Of a stretch of 64,000 bases of DNA, positions 8,695 to 18,706 are shown one piece after another. Under the pieces are notes generated by a model. It made no database searches, was not told the origin of the DNA, and saw only the letters and a list, made by a program, of their open reading frames with translations. The position numbers and the translations under genes are program-made. The stretch lies in contig JANNFI010000046.1 of assembly GCA_031379665.1 (NCBI GenBank), positions 62,001 to 126,000 on the forward strand, written 5' to 3'. Source of the DNA: SZUA-254 sp031379665. Its GTDB lineage: Bacteria; Bacteroidota; Ignavibacteria; UBA10030; SZUA-254. The stretch's first letter is position 1. Every line of letters begins with the position of its first letter.

Positions 8695-10647
8695 TTACTT
8701 CATCAGGACCATCTTCTGGACTGACTGGAACTGCCCGTCGTTGACGTTGATCTGGTAGTAGTACACGCCGGTGGCCAGTCTCGCGCCGTCCAGCTCCACC
8801 CAGTTTTCGCCCGCGCTGAATTCCTCGCGGTCGGCGAGTGTCGCCACCACCTGGCCCAGCATGTTGTAGACCCTCAGCGTCACGATCGCGTCTTCCGGGA
8901 TCGTGAATTCGATGGTCGTCGTCGGGTTGAACGGGTTCGGGTAGTTCTGCGAGAGCCCGAACACCTTCGGCACTTCGTAGATCGATGAGTAGTCACCCGG
9001 TGTGGCCACTGGCGCATTGTTCGGACCCGAGGCCTCAAAGATGTCCGAGAGCGCCACCGGCCCGATACCCGTGGCTACAGTGTTGGTTCCGCCCCACGAG
9101 GCGGTATCGAAGGCGCCGGAGAATTCCATGTTCAGCGTTTCGAGGAAGTTTGCCAGACGGACGTAGGTCCACGAGTTGGTCGGGAGGATAGGAAGACCGC
9201 CGTAGCACGCAAGGGCCTTGTCCGCCGAATCCGCGATGGCATCGACCGTCTGTCCCACCCACGACGTCTCCGGTCCGACATACACCAGGTCACGGAACCC
9301 AGTCGATGGAGTGTGGCCGAGCGAGCTGGCACCCATGTTGAACTTCAGCGCGATCAGCTGGCCGAGCAGCTTATTGCCCATCATCGGCGAATCCTTGTAA
9401 CGGACCGTTTTGTCAGGACCGAGGGCCTTCAGCGTCTTGATGTTCGCCTTGCTCTTGATCGTGTCCAGGCAGTACGCCGTTCCGTTTTGCAGGATCGTCA
9501 CATTCTTGAACTTATAGAGTGTCTTGGTCACGTCCTTCCACTTCGGGGCGCTGACGTGGTGGATGATCGGCTTGCCCTTCTCGTTCACCCCGATCTGGCC
9601 TGGCAGACCGACACCCCCGCCCAGACCGAGGCTCAGGTTCAGCGGCTGCAGGTACATTTCGTCGCCGATATTGTTCACGTTCGGCTTCGGCAGGCGCAGA
9701 GTGTTGACAAACACCAGCGTTCCGCCGGTGGTCTTGTCATCGTTGAACCATCCCTTGCCCTTCATCGCCTTGCCCTTATTGCCGTTGCCTTCGACGAGCA
9801 CGCCCTGGCCGGCTACGAGCACCGGTCCGGGAATCGTGACGTCGTACTTTTTCAATCCCGAAATGTTGATCGGAACGTGGCCGTCCGGATCACCGGGGAA
9901 GGAGATGCTGCCTTCGACGACCTTGTCGAATTCAACGTGGATTTTTGTTCCGCCGCCGACCGGTGAGGTCATTGTCGTGGTGAAATCCACCGAAATCGGC
10001 TTCGGCTTCTCGAACTTGCCGACCTTGCCTTTTGCGTCGGACGCCATGGCGATCGAATCCGCCGTAAACGTACGCATCATCGAGCCGTCGCCGACCACGA
10101 TGTCCACGAAACTGCCCGAAAGGGTGCTGAACGTAGCGTGGGTGAACGAGGTTTGCGCGCTCATGTCAACCGTCGTGAAGAGGAAACCGCCGAAACCGTC
10201 GGTCATATAGAACCCGCCACCGCTCACCGCGCCGAGCCCGGCGGGCCAGGAGAGGGTGATCGGTATTCCGTCCGGATCAGTCCGCCGGAACTTGAGGCGG
10301 TAGACATCCTTCTGTCCGTCGCTCACCAGGTTGCGAATGTCGACCGCGACGCCCTGTCCGAAGGCGAGGCCGCCCGTCGGATCGGTGAGGCGCACATCGG
10401 GTGCCTGGTCGGCGCCGCTCGGCGGAACGGGCGGAAGCTCATTCTCGACGAGGATCGGGCTGATGCTGTCACCGATCGCGTTGGTCGCGACGATGTACTT
10501 CCCGATGACGACCGAGTCCTTCCATCCAGTCCCGTCCTCAGCGTAAATCTTGACGCTGAAGTTGGTCTGGCTCCACGCTGATGTGGCCCCCAGAAGAATG
10601 AGGCACACCATCACCATATAGAGCGTAAAACTTTTAGAGATATTCAT
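8695..10647 (-). CDS. T9SS cargo protein with ELPP module and shared C-terminal module
   Basis: The 650-residue protein begins with a signal peptide (about 1-26, ending TSAWSQ). Residues about 28-180 carry a copy of a module recurring in this window (ENELPPVPPSG, then a YRLKF strand and ITLSWPAG). Residues about 190-330 are beta-rich and contain a Gly/Lys-rich stretch (NGNKGKAMKGKGW). Residues about 400-560 hold LLGQLIALKFNMGASSLG and a following helix with VDAIADSADKAL, closely matching part of the giant protein at 23249. The T9SS domain runs from about 565 (LSQNYPNPFNPTTTIEF) to the final VQKMVLMK. A GAGGT ribosome-binding site precedes the ATG. It is presumably exported to the cell surface. 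Substrate or ligand unknown. Confidence 0.82.
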   Translation of the reverse strand: MNISKSFTLYMVMVCLILLGATSAWSQTNFSVKIYAEDGTGWKDSVVIGKYIVATNAIGDSISPILVENELPPVPPSGADQAPDVRLTDPTGGLAFGQGVAVDIRNLVSDGQKDVYRLKFRRTDPDGIPITLSWPAGLGAVSGGGFYMTDGFGGFLFTTVDMSAQTSFTHATFSTLSGSFVDIVVGDGSMMRTFTADSIAMASDAKGKVGKFEKPKPISVDFTTTMTSPVGGGTKIHVEFDKVVEGSISFPGDPDGHVPINISGLKKYDVTIPGPVLVAGQGVLVEGNGNKGKAMKGKGWFNDDKTTGGTLVFVNTLRLPKPNVNNIGDEMYLQPLNLSLGLGGGVGLPGQIGVNEKGKPIIHHVSAPKWKDVTKTLYKFKNVTILQNGTAYCLDTIKSKANIKTLKALGPDKTVRYKDSPMMGNKLLGQLIALKFNMGASSLGHTPSTGFRDLVYVGPETSWVGQTVDAIADSADKALACYGGLPILPTNSWTYVRLANFLETLNMEFSGAFDTASWGGTNTVATGIGPVALSDIFEASGPNNAPVATPGDYSSIYEVPKVFGLSQNYPNPFNPTTTIEFTIPEDAIVTLRVYNMLGQVVATLADREEFSAGENWVELDGARLATGVYYYQINVNDGQFQSVQKMVLMK

Positions 10648-10718
10648 AGCTACCTCGCTTATGATGTGGGTTGTAATTAGTAGATGAAAACTTTTATACC
10701 TGAAGGGAAGAAATATCC

Positions 10719-10748
10719 GGGGTATCCGCGATGGGTGGCGGATACCCC
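10719..10748 (-). terminator. 11-bp perfect hairpin after T9SS gene
   Basis: GGGGTATCCGC (10719-10729) and its exact complement (10738-10748) flank an 8-base loop, beginning 12 bases after the stop at 10761. The following minus-strand sequence is only weakly U-rich (AUUUCUU), so it is a probable 3' end but not a textbook intrinsic terminator. Confidence 0.6.
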
Positions 10749-10760
10749 GAATTCAACCGT

Positions 10761-13700
10761 TTACTTCATCAGCATGATTTTCCGAGCGGTATTGAACTCG
10801 TCGGAGCTCATCCGCAGGAAGTACATACCCGTCGGGGCGACCACGCCGTTTTCGTCGCGGCCGTTCCATTCGAGCGTGTACTGGCCGGCCGCCTGGGTGC
10901 CGTTCAGCAACGAGACGATCTTGCGGCCGAGAATGTCGAACACGGCAACTTCCACCTCCGTCGCCCTCGGCAGATCCACCGTGAAGTGGGTGACCGGGTT
11001 GAACGGATTCGGATAGTTCTGGCTCAGCGCGAAAATCGCCGGGAGATTGACTCCTTCAGAGAGCTGGACCGCGAAGTTCTTCACGTTCTCGCTCTTGATC
11101 ATGTACGAACCGGAACCGTCCATGACCTGCTGAATCGATTTGCCGTCGACGAGGTCGCTCAGAACCATCTTTCGGGCGCCCCTGACCGGGGAGTTGATCT
11201 CCCAGCGGACGATCACGGGATAGACTGCGCCCTGGATCGAGACGGGGAACGAGTAGATCTGCCCTTCCGCCGGAACCTCGGGATAGCTTTCGACCATCCT
11301 CTGGGACTGGAAGCGCACATCGAACGAACCTGCCGGCGGTGCCGGGGGCAGTTCGAAGAAGCTAAGCTCGTTCCGGAGCTGGCCTTCGTTGCCGAGATAG
11401 ATCGTCTGTGAACGACCGAGGGCGTCCTGGACCGTGACCTTGTTCAGGCCACCGAGGTCAGTTTCACCCGCGATCATCGCCTCGGCCTTGGGGGCTGCGG
11501 CGTACGACGACATCGAGAGCGTGCCGGCGCCGTTCATCTTCACCCAGTAACCTTTTCCGGGCTGGATGAGGGCTGCGGTAGAGTATCCGCTGATGCCGTA
11601 CCCGAAGTAGCTGGAGACCACGGTACCACCGGTAACCCCGATGGATCCGACACCGACGTAACCCGAAGGTCCGCCGATGAGGTTCCACTTGTCGACCACA
11701 GAAGCCGTGACGTCATGATCGAACGTGCCGGGTGAGTTTCCGACTCCGCCGTAACCGTCGAACTTCATCCAGACTCCCTGACCCTTCGTCAACGGATCCG
11801 CCACGACGTATCCGCTCGAATAGCGGTACGCCGGTGAGACGGCAGTCGGGTAAAGAGCGGCTTTGCCATAGTTCGCGTCATTCGGCGTCGCCGAAACCGC
11901 CATGATGTTCCAGCCGTCCTGGGCGCTGGAGCCGACCTTGGGGTAGAACCTGACGCAGCTGTTATCGTAGATTCTTGTCTGAATCGGATAGCCGCTCTTG
12001 TTATAGAAGAGGCTTCCCGGCGTCGGGCCGGAAATCAGGTTCGAATCGGCCTGCAGACCGACGAGGTTCACCGAATCGAGCCCGGTCGTACCGACGGACT
12101 CATATTGATATTCGACGATGCCCGTGCAACGGTCCAGAACGACGCGGAACGTGGTAATGTCCGGTGTAATACCGGCAAGGGCGAAGGCGCCGATGGAATC
12201 CCATTGGACGATGAACAAGCAGGTGTCACCGTCGTTGCCGTAGAGAATCCGGCCGTATTGACCCGCAGAGTCACCAATGATGTGATCGGCCCAAAACGGC
12301 GCTATCAACATCGGGGGCATCTGGCCCAGGTTAAAGGTGTCTGCGCGACCGTGCCACTGGTCATTCGGGAAGTTCCATCCGTTCGTCCACGAACCATTAG
12401 CGTTCACATCGAGCGTATCGGTCGCACTCTTGCCCAGTGTGATGGCGCCGTTGACGCCGACCCACGCGTAGCGGAAGGCATCGCCGAAGACGACATAATC
12501 GTCGCCCATGTCGAACGGACCGGCGCTGCCGTCGTCCATCGGGGTCACGGTCACCGGATTGAAGAAGTCGGCTGTATCAATGGCCGTGCCCGACGCGGAA
12601 ATGTCGTGCACCACGCAGGCGTAACCGGTGTCGATGCTGAACCAGTCGCTGCCGTACGCCACGATGCTGTAAGCGTCAGGAGCGCCCTGACCTACTGCGC
12701 CGTCGAGGTCGGTCGCAAGGACTTTCCAGGTCACCGTGTTGCCCGCAGGCTGGCCTGGGAGGGTCCCCTCGAAGTTGTCGAGGCCGAGGTCGGTCATTGG
12801 GATGTCCGACTGGACGACGTTGTTGAGCGACCAGCGGAGGATGGCCGACGCGACACCGGCATTGCCCGGGGTCTCGGGGTTGCAATCCTCGATCACGGCC
12901 GTGACGACCTGGTCGCCCGTGTCAAATGTCGTCTCGACGTCGTCCTGGGAAACGATGATCGGCGGGACGTTCGAGCTGACCGTCATGGCGTACCACCAGT
13001 TCCACATCGCAACGTTGAGCGTATCTGCGGTGAAGCCGCCGCGGGCAACCCACCCGCGACGGATGTCGTTGATCGGAGCGCCGGCGCAGTTGGACGGGCC
13101 CTTGTCGTGTTCGTAAAACTTCCAGTCACGCGCCGGATAATCCTCGTCGGCAGTGGAGACGTCGAAGCTGGCGGCGCCCCACTCGGTCCGGCCTTCGTCT
13201 GACTGTTCCGCGTGCCCCGCGGGCCACGCAGGGTTGAAGTTCACCCTTTGCGAGACGAAGAAATGATCGCCGAGCGTCACCGAAGGCGCCCCGAGCACAC
13301 CGAGGTCATAGAAATTGAGTGATGCGGCGTGAATCCCGACGGCCACTCCGCCGAATCCCCAGATCTCAACACCGAACGGCGGGCCTGAGGGAACAGCAGA
13401 GTTGTTGATGGTCGAGACCCACGATGTGTCGGTGGCTTCCTCGATGAACGCCGCGACTCCCTGGTCGGGGTCGTTCGTGTTCGCCCAGTATCCCCAGTTC
13501 TGGCAGGGGGAATTGAACGGGCCGGGACGCACACCAGGACCGTAGTCGGGTCCGATGTTTGATTCGTGGATGCGGAGATACACCGTTGAGTCGTATGCGT
13601 TGACCGCGTTCCACTGCTCCCAGAAGAGCGTGTCGATCGTTCCTGTCGCCTTTGCAGTGAACCACTGTCCCATCACGTCTTTGTGATGGGCGCCGAAGTT

Positions 13701-13928
13701 CGACGTGAGGGGATAGATTGATTGGGGATACCCGAAGTAGAACTTATTCGAGCATACGCCGTTTCTGGATGAGACCATCCGCTGTTTCCATTCCTTGATG
13801 GACGATGCGGCGCTCTTCCCCTGCTCTATTGGAATCACCTCGTCATTCGGTGATACCAGATACCGTTTCTGAGCGGACATCATCGTGCTCAAAATCAGCA
13901 CCGAGAGAAACAACGAGAAAAATCGCAT
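10761..13928 (-). CDS. Large T9SS cargo protein with ELPP and GYWVKM modules
   Basis: About 1055 residues. I chose the second ATG (13928) because AAGGAG lies eight bases before it; the first ATG (13934) is only two bases from that site. A signal peptide (RFFSLFLSVLILSTMMSAQ) is followed by a long beta-rich N-terminal region. Residues about 440-670 include a segment (GDAFRYAWVGVNGAITLG) that resembles nidogen-like/extracellular beta-sandwich domains. Residues about 690-830 contain two copies of a GWN...GYWVKM unit (GYVVADPLTKGQGVWMKF; IQPGKGYWVKMNGAG) also found in the gene at 59424. Residues about 850-970 carry an ELPP module (FELPPAPPAGSFDVRF). The tail (LSQNYPNPFNPVTHF to ARKIMLMK) is a T9SS sorting domain. 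No catalytic motif was recognised. Confidence 0.82.
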   Translation of the reverse strand: MRFFSLFLSVLILSTMMSAQKRYLVSPNDEVIPIEQGKSAASSIKEWKQRMVSSRNGVCSNKFYFGYPQSIYPLTSNFGAHHKDVMGQWFTAKATGTIDTLFWEQWNAVNAYDSTVYLRIHESNIGPDYGPGVRPGPFNSPCQNWGYWANTNDPDQGVAAFIEEATDTSWVSTINNSAVPSGPPFGVEIWGFGGVAVGIHAASLNFYDLGVLGAPSVTLGDHFFVSQRVNFNPAWPAGHAEQSDEGRTEWGAASFDVSTADEDYPARDWKFYEHDKGPSNCAGAPINDIRRGWVARGGFTADTLNVAMWNWWYAMTVSSNVPPIIVSQDDVETTFDTGDQVVTAVIEDCNPETPGNAGVASAILRWSLNNVVQSDIPMTDLGLDNFEGTLPGQPAGNTVTWKVLATDLDGAVGQGAPDAYSIVAYGSDWFSIDTGYACVVHDISASGTAIDTADFFNPVTVTPMDDGSAGPFDMGDDYVVFGDAFRYAWVGVNGAITLGKSATDTLDVNANGSWTNGWNFPNDQWHGRADTFNLGQMPPMLIAPFWADHIIGDSAGQYGRILYGNDGDTCLFIVQWDSIGAFALAGITPDITTFRVVLDRCTGIVEYQYESVGTTGLDSVNLVGLQADSNLISGPTPGSLFYNKSGYPIQTRIYDNSCVRFYPKVGSSAQDGWNIMAVSATPNDANYGKAALYPTAVSPAYRYSSGYVVADPLTKGQGVWMKFDGYGGVGNSPGTFDHDVTASVVDKWNLIGGPSGYVGVGSIGVTGGTVVSSYFGYGISGYSTAALIQPGKGYWVKMNGAGTLSMSSYAAAPKAEAMIAGETDLGGLNKVTVQDALGRSQTIYLGNEGQLRNELSFFELPPAPPAGSFDVRFQSQRMVESYPEVPAEGQIYSFPVSIQGAVYPVIVRWEINSPVRGARKMVLSDLVDGKSIQQVMDGSGSYMIKSENVKNFAVQLSEGVNLPAIFALSQNYPNPFNPVTHFTVDLPRATEVEVAVFDILGRKIVSLLNGTQAAGQYTLEWNGRDENGVVAPTGMYFLRMSSDEFNTARKIMLMK

Positions 13929-14225
13929 AAGCATTTCTCCTTTTGGAAGCTATGAAGTGTTAGTTAGTTAAAGTAGAGATGTTTTACAAAAAGGTGCTCG
14001 ACCACTGCAACAAATGTGTCGGGACAACTTTTACAATTCATCCAGTCTTGAACTGGCTGTCAGGATAATTGCTTCGAGAGCCGGCGTGTAGAGGTTATTC
14101 TCAATATATTCCATTTAAAAAATATTGTCAAGTCATTTCTTAAAATAACTCACAAATTCGCCGATTGCGGGTAAACCCTCCGCAGGCCCATCTTACCTGA
14201 TTTTCGTAGTTTTTCATAGGGCTGA

Positions 14226-15305
14226 TCAGAACCCCACCAAGAGGGTAATGACGTGATTCCCCCCAAAAAAATCCGCCGGACGATACGCATAATCAACCTG
14301 AATTATCAGGTTTTGAACGGTTTCGTGGACTCCCACGCCGAACGCCGGACCGAAGATTGATTGGTTTCCTTCTGACTCGGTGGAATAATCGTACCCTCCC
14401 CTGACGAAAAATCGCTCCCGGTACCCGAATTCGGCACCAAATTTGTATTGGTCGTCGGCGAAATTATTATTCCGGAAAAGGGTCGACACCCCGATGTCGA
14501 TCGGTTCGCTCAGGTGGTGGAGATATCCCAGGCCCACTTCGATGGTCGACGGCAGGTCGGCCGATGCCGCCTCAACCTTGTAGTTCGTTTCCGGCCGGTC
14601 TGCACTGACGACGACGCCCGTGCGGTCGAGCCCCTCCCCCTCGTAGACGAGTTTCGGTCCGATGTTCCTGATGACCACGCCCACACTCAGGCCTTCAATC
14701 CCGCCGAGGCGGGCGTACTGCACCCCCCCGGTGAACGCGATGCCGGTCGCGGAGACCTCGGCCATTTTTTCATAGATGAAGTTTGCGGAGATGCCGACGG
14801 CGATCTGGTCCGACATTCGGCGCGAAAACGTCCCGCCGACGACGAGGAATGTCGGCGAGATCACCTCGCCGGTTCCGTCGGGGAACAGTTCCGTCGTCAC
14901 CGGGATCTCCCCCACCGAGAGCGCCTGGATGGTGACGCCGAGATACGCCCCTCCGGAAAGGCTGGTGCCCGCCGCAAAATAATCGACGCCGATGTCGGCG
15001 AGGTAGGTCATGTGCGAGAACAGGAGTTCCGACGACCGGTCGGTCGTGACGAGGCCCGCCGGATTCCAGGAGATGGCCTCGATCCCCGAGATCGAGGAAA
15101 GGATCGAGCCCCCGAGCGAGATCGAGCGGGCGCCCAGCGGTATGGAGAGCTGCATCGCCGAAGCCGAGCCGACCTTGTCCCCGCGCCCTGCGAGCGTGGT
15201 CGACTGGAAAGCGAGCGACCCCACGATCGACCAAACGAGCATCCAGGCCGCTGCCATCGCCAGCCCGGCGCCGGCCCTTCGGCGGTATCGACAGGTCGTG
15301 GTCAT
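14226..15305 (-). CDS. PorV/PorQ-family outer-membrane protein
   Basis: The 359-residue protein has an N-terminal membrane/signal segment (AGLAMAAAWMLVWSIVGSLAF) and then the PorV/PorQ (UPF0164-like) pattern. LSIPLGARSISLGGSILSS is followed by EAISWNPAGL, which matches the conserved GARxxGMGGAxxA...xxxxxNPAGL block near the mature N-terminus. The rest is alternating beta-strands ending in VITLLVGF, with a C-terminal aromatic residue as in outer-membrane barrels. PorV is part of the T9SS attachment complex that shuttles cargo from the translocon to the sortase. Its ATG overlaps the TGA of the upstream cargo-like gene (ATGA), so the two are translationally coupled. Whether this is the general PorV or a cargo-specific paralogue cannot be told from one window; other T9SS core genes are not in the window. 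Confidence 0.75.
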   Translation of the reverse strand: MTTTCRYRRRAGAGLAMAAAWMLVWSIVGSLAFQSTTLAGRGDKVGSASAMQLSIPLGARSISLGGSILSSISGIEAISWNPAGLVTTDRSSELLFSHMTYLADIGVDYFAAGTSLSGGAYLGVTIQALSVGEIPVTTELFPDGTGEVISPTFLVVGGTFSRRMSDQIAVGISANFIYEKMAEVSATGIAFTGGVQYARLGGIEGLSVGVVIRNIGPKLVYEGEGLDRTGVVVSADRPETNYKVEAASADLPSTIEVGLGYLHHLSEPIDIGVSTLFRNNNFADDQYKFGAEFGYRERFFVRGGYDYSTESEGNQSIFGPAFGVGVHETVQNLIIQVDYAYRPADFFGGNHVITLLVGF

Positions 15306-18300
15306 CGGAGTTGCAGGGTTTGTTGTTCCGGCACGATCATCAGCTTCAACGTCTTTGAGCCGAGGTCGACGCCCGTCTCGTCCTTCATCTCGATGTGCGC
15401 CACGAACAGGCCCCCCCCGACAGGCAACCCGTTGTGGTTGTTCAGGTCCCAGGTCGTGAACTGCGAGGCGTCGTCCTTCTCGATCGTGCGGACCAGGTCC
15501 CCCCCGAGGTTGAAGATTCGGATGACAGCGCGCACCGGTAGATGGCTGAACGTGATGTAGTGCTCGAAGCGGTCCGTCTCAGCCGAGTTGAATCCGTAGT
15601 ACGGGTTCGGGAAAACGTTCACCTTCTCGACGGCCTGCCGGGCCGCGCTTACGTCGTTGGTGCTGACCGACGCGGGAGTGAAGACTTTCTCGTCGCCGTT
15701 GCGGACGAGCTTATACCGCTCGAACCTGACGACGGTCCCGGGCGGCGCGGGAACGTCGTCCAGGTCGAGGTCGACGAAGTACACCTTCCATACGGCGTTC
15801 TTGACGGAGTAGGTCCCGCCGTTGACCCAGAGGAACCCCTTCACCCTGGGACCCTCCACCGGCTCCCAGGGGATGTTGTCGTTGTAGGTGCCGGCGATGG
15901 AACCGGTACCGAGCCTCTGGCTGTCCGATACAATGGTGAGCGGATAGAACTCTTCGAGCGTCTGGCCGTTGTATTCCCTGTCGAGCAGGACGCTCGCCCT
16001 CCAGAGGCTGTCGGAACCACTCCCGGTGATCACCGTGTAGATCTGCCGGAGGATGGTGTCCCCGCTCACCACGCCGGTCTGCCAGGCCGTGAACGGCACG
16101 CGGGTCCACCGCGAAGAGGGCGCGGTGGGGGCGAGCATCAGCGACCAGCTGGAGTCACCGAACCGGAGCTCCACGTCGACGTCGAGGGGGTTGCCCCCGA
16201 GGATCGTGTCCAGATACGAGGACCCGGCCCCCACCGTCATATAATTGAGTCCGGGGTTCGGCTGGTTGAAGACGGGGCTACGGAGCGAATCGCCCCCCGA
16301 GACCGTTTCGTAGACGCCCTTCAGACCGTAAGGGGGTGAATGACACTCGACCGTGAACCCCCTCTCCACCACCCTGGCCGCGGCGCTGTCCATCGAAATG
16401 CCCCGCAGCAGCGTATCGCCGGCCGTCGAATCGACCAGGTCCCACCAGGGCTTGGTGAACAGGTCGATCAGCTGGCTGGGGCTCCTGTGGTAGAGGATTT
16501 TATAAATATGCCCGTCAGGCCGTGTCGGGTCGTAGTACGTGACGTCGACCGTCGCCCCGTTGGTACCAACGATGTCATAGGCATCGGAAACCACCTCGCC
16601 GGCGGAATACGGATATACCACGCCCGGGTTCGGCGAGTGTGGTGTGACCGGGAGGATGACCGGCGCGGAATAGATCCTCTGGTCGAAGAAGGCGACGTTT
16701 GGGTTGAAGGCGCGCGAACGGAGCGCGAAGTAATATTTCTGCCCGTTGACCAGGGGCCGGTCCCTGACGTAATCGTGGGTGATGTCGAGGAACCGCGGCC
16801 AGAGGACGTTGAACGCCGGGAGCGGCACCCAATCCTCGAAAGGCGAGTCGGCCAGGGGAAGCTGGAAGAGTTCGAAGTTCTCGAAACGGAACCCTCTTGA
16901 GGAGTACGATTCGACGGCGGCGAGCGCCGCGGCGTCCGATTCCCAGTCCAGTATGATTTTATCGTCGAGCTCGATCGGCCGCACCGTCGGCGATGGGATG
17001 GTGGCCGGCGCGGTGAAATTGACGAGGAAGAGGTCCCTCGCGGCACCGACGCTCTCACGGACCCGGGGAATCCCCGAACGATTATCGGTCCCCACCCCCC
17101 CGCCGAGGGCGAACACTACCTCCTGCGTATCCCCTCGCGCGAGCGAGAACGGGCTGGTGGAGAGGAGGAGCCGCCTGTCCCCCTTGGGGATCTCCGTCCC
17201 GTCGACCCAGCCGGCGAAGGTTTCCGGATCCCCGGTCAGCTCGAACTTCGTGCACGACTGCGTCAGCGGATCGATGAAACACTCGGGGAATTCGGAGAAG
17301 ACCCCCTCATACCCGTTCATCAGGTACCACATCGTGATGAGTCCCCGAAAATCGCCGAGTCTGGCATCACCGTTCCTCACATCCCCGTCGAGGTAGGTAA
17401 ACGAGCCCACCGGCTGGTTCGCATACCCGTCGACCATTCCGCCGTCCCAGTACGCCGTCGATCCGGGGCTCTCCACCCTGGGACCCTGGAGGAGACCGTA
17501 TCCGACCACGGAAGGCACCGTCCCGACCTTGTCGAACTCGAAGTCCGACACTTCAGCGTTATACGCGTAGCCGAGCTGGTGAGGGGCATCGTAACCGGCG
17601 TAGTCGTCTGAATAGTTGCCGATGTCGGCGTCGACCCACTTCGAAATCACCATCGCGTCGATTCGCGCGTTCGCCGGGGTCCGCGCGTTCCCCTTGTAGA
17701 TGAGCCGGTATTTCTGATAGACGACGTCACCAAGTCTCCCCGGACGGTTGTACGCCCAGCAGGTGACCTGCATCTCGAGGCCGATCGGGAGGGATCCGTA
17801 CAGGTTCCGGACGGCCGCGCTGTCTAGGTCGTTGGCGACGAACCAGAGGACCTGGTCGGCGCCGGCGAGTCCCGGTTCGTCGCTGACGGAGTCGTTCAGC
17901 GCGCCGGGGTTCGGCTGATAGCCGGGCGTCCCGTTCCGTTCGTAGTACGGCGCGCCCTTGTCCCAGGGCCATTCGAGCCAGTCCCGCTTGTACTGATCGC
18001 GCAGCCTCGCCAGGTCGGCGTCTGTGACCAGGACGTCGGGGATGCCGTAGGTGTCCGACGCGTCGCGGCGGAGGTCTCCGGTCGCCCAGTCGGAACGGAT
18101 CCTGAAAATCCTCACGTCGGGACTCGAGGGGTTCTCCCTCACACCCGGCTGGACGATCCGTCCCGGGACGGTCGCGGACTGAAACGATTGCCCGCCGATC
18201 CTGAGAAACTCCTCCTCGCCGTCGTTGACGAAACCACCCCAGAGAATCCCCTCCCTCGACACCACTGTCGAGCTCCCCCGAGGGAAGACGACGCCGGGCC

Positions 18301-18532
18301 CGTCCTTCGCCGGGTTGTAACCGATGACGCCGTTCGAATTCGCCCACATCGTCATCCGGTTGATCGTCAGGGCGGCGGAGGTCGGGGCGCCGGACGCCGC
18401 TTTCGCGGGCGTAGACGTCGGCGCGCCGACTGGTCGCGCGGAAGCGCCGACCGGTTGCGCCGGAGCCCCGCAGTACGCCAGGACGACGAGCAGGATGAGG
18501 GACACCCTCCGTAAGGCCGATTTCGGAATCAT
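15302..18532 (-). CDS. Large secreted protein with NPY-type C-terminal domain
   Basis: About 1076 residues. The frame stays open upstream to a TTG at 18613, but I chose the ATG at 18532 because a signal peptide begins there (SALRRVSLILLVVLAYCGAPA). A Pro/Ala/Ser/Thr-rich linker follows (about 25-55). The body is beta-rich with many Asp-Gly turns. The final domain differs from its neighbours: VNVFPNPYYGFN, then RIFNLGGDLVRTI and a WDLNNHNGLPVGGGLF strand. This is the FlgD-Ig-like form of the T9SS tail seen in Ignavibacteria-type proteins. The stop overlaps the start of the PorV/PorQ-like gene by four bases, so this pair is probably one functional unit, cargo plus dedicated outer-membrane partner (inference). 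No enzyme motif was recognised. Confidence 0.75.
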   Translation of the reverse strand: MIPKSALRRVSLILLVVLAYCGAPAQPVGASARPVGAPTSTPAKAASGAPTSAALTINRMTMWANSNGVIGYNPAKDGPGVVFPRGSSTVVSREGILWGGFVNDGEEEFLRIGGQSFQSATVPGRIVQPGVRENPSSPDVRIFRIRSDWATGDLRRDASDTYGIPDVLVTDADLARLRDQYKRDWLEWPWDKGAPYYERNGTPGYQPNPGALNDSVSDEPGLAGADQVLWFVANDLDSAAVRNLYGSLPIGLEMQVTCWAYNRPGRLGDVVYQKYRLIYKGNARTPANARIDAMVISKWVDADIGNYSDDYAGYDAPHQLGYAYNAEVSDFEFDKVGTVPSVVGYGLLQGPRVESPGSTAYWDGGMVDGYANQPVGSFTYLDGDVRNGDARLGDFRGLITMWYLMNGYEGVFSEFPECFIDPLTQSCTKFELTGDPETFAGWVDGTEIPKGDRRLLLSTSPFSLARGDTQEVVFALGGGVGTDNRSGIPRVRESVGAARDLFLVNFTAPATIPSPTVRPIELDDKIILDWESDAAALAAVESYSSRGFRFENFELFQLPLADSPFEDWVPLPAFNVLWPRFLDITHDYVRDRPLVNGQKYYFALRSRAFNPNVAFFDQRIYSAPVILPVTPHSPNPGVVYPYSAGEVVSDAYDIVGTNGATVDVTYYDPTRPDGHIYKILYHRSPSQLIDLFTKPWWDLVDSTAGDTLLRGISMDSAAARVVERGFTVECHSPPYGLKGVYETVSGGDSLRSPVFNQPNPGLNYMTVGAGSSYLDTILGGNPLDVDVELRFGDSSWSLMLAPTAPSSRWTRVPFTAWQTGVVSGDTILRQIYTVITGSGSDSLWRASVLLDREYNGQTLEEFYPLTIVSDSQRLGTGSIAGTYNDNIPWEPVEGPRVKGFLWVNGGTYSVKNAVWKVYFVDLDLDDVPAPPGTVVRFERYKLVRNGDEKVFTPASVSTNDVSAARQAVEKVNVFPNPYYGFNSAETDRFEHYITFSHLPVRAVIRIFNLGGDLVRTIEKDDASQFTTWDLNNHNGLPVGGGLFVAHIEMKDETGVDLGSKTLKLMIVPEQQTLQLR

Positions 18533-18706
18533 TTGCAGCGGGACCGTACCGACGATGAGTAGTGCAAGGGGAGAAACGTTGTACAATGTACGGAAAACGG
18601 GGACTGATTTCAAGCGTTCAGGGCAGGGTTGAATAAAGGGTTGAATAAAGGGTTGAGCACGAGCGGCGCAGAGGGTCGAAGCGTCGGGGGGGGCGGTGGT
18701 CGAACG

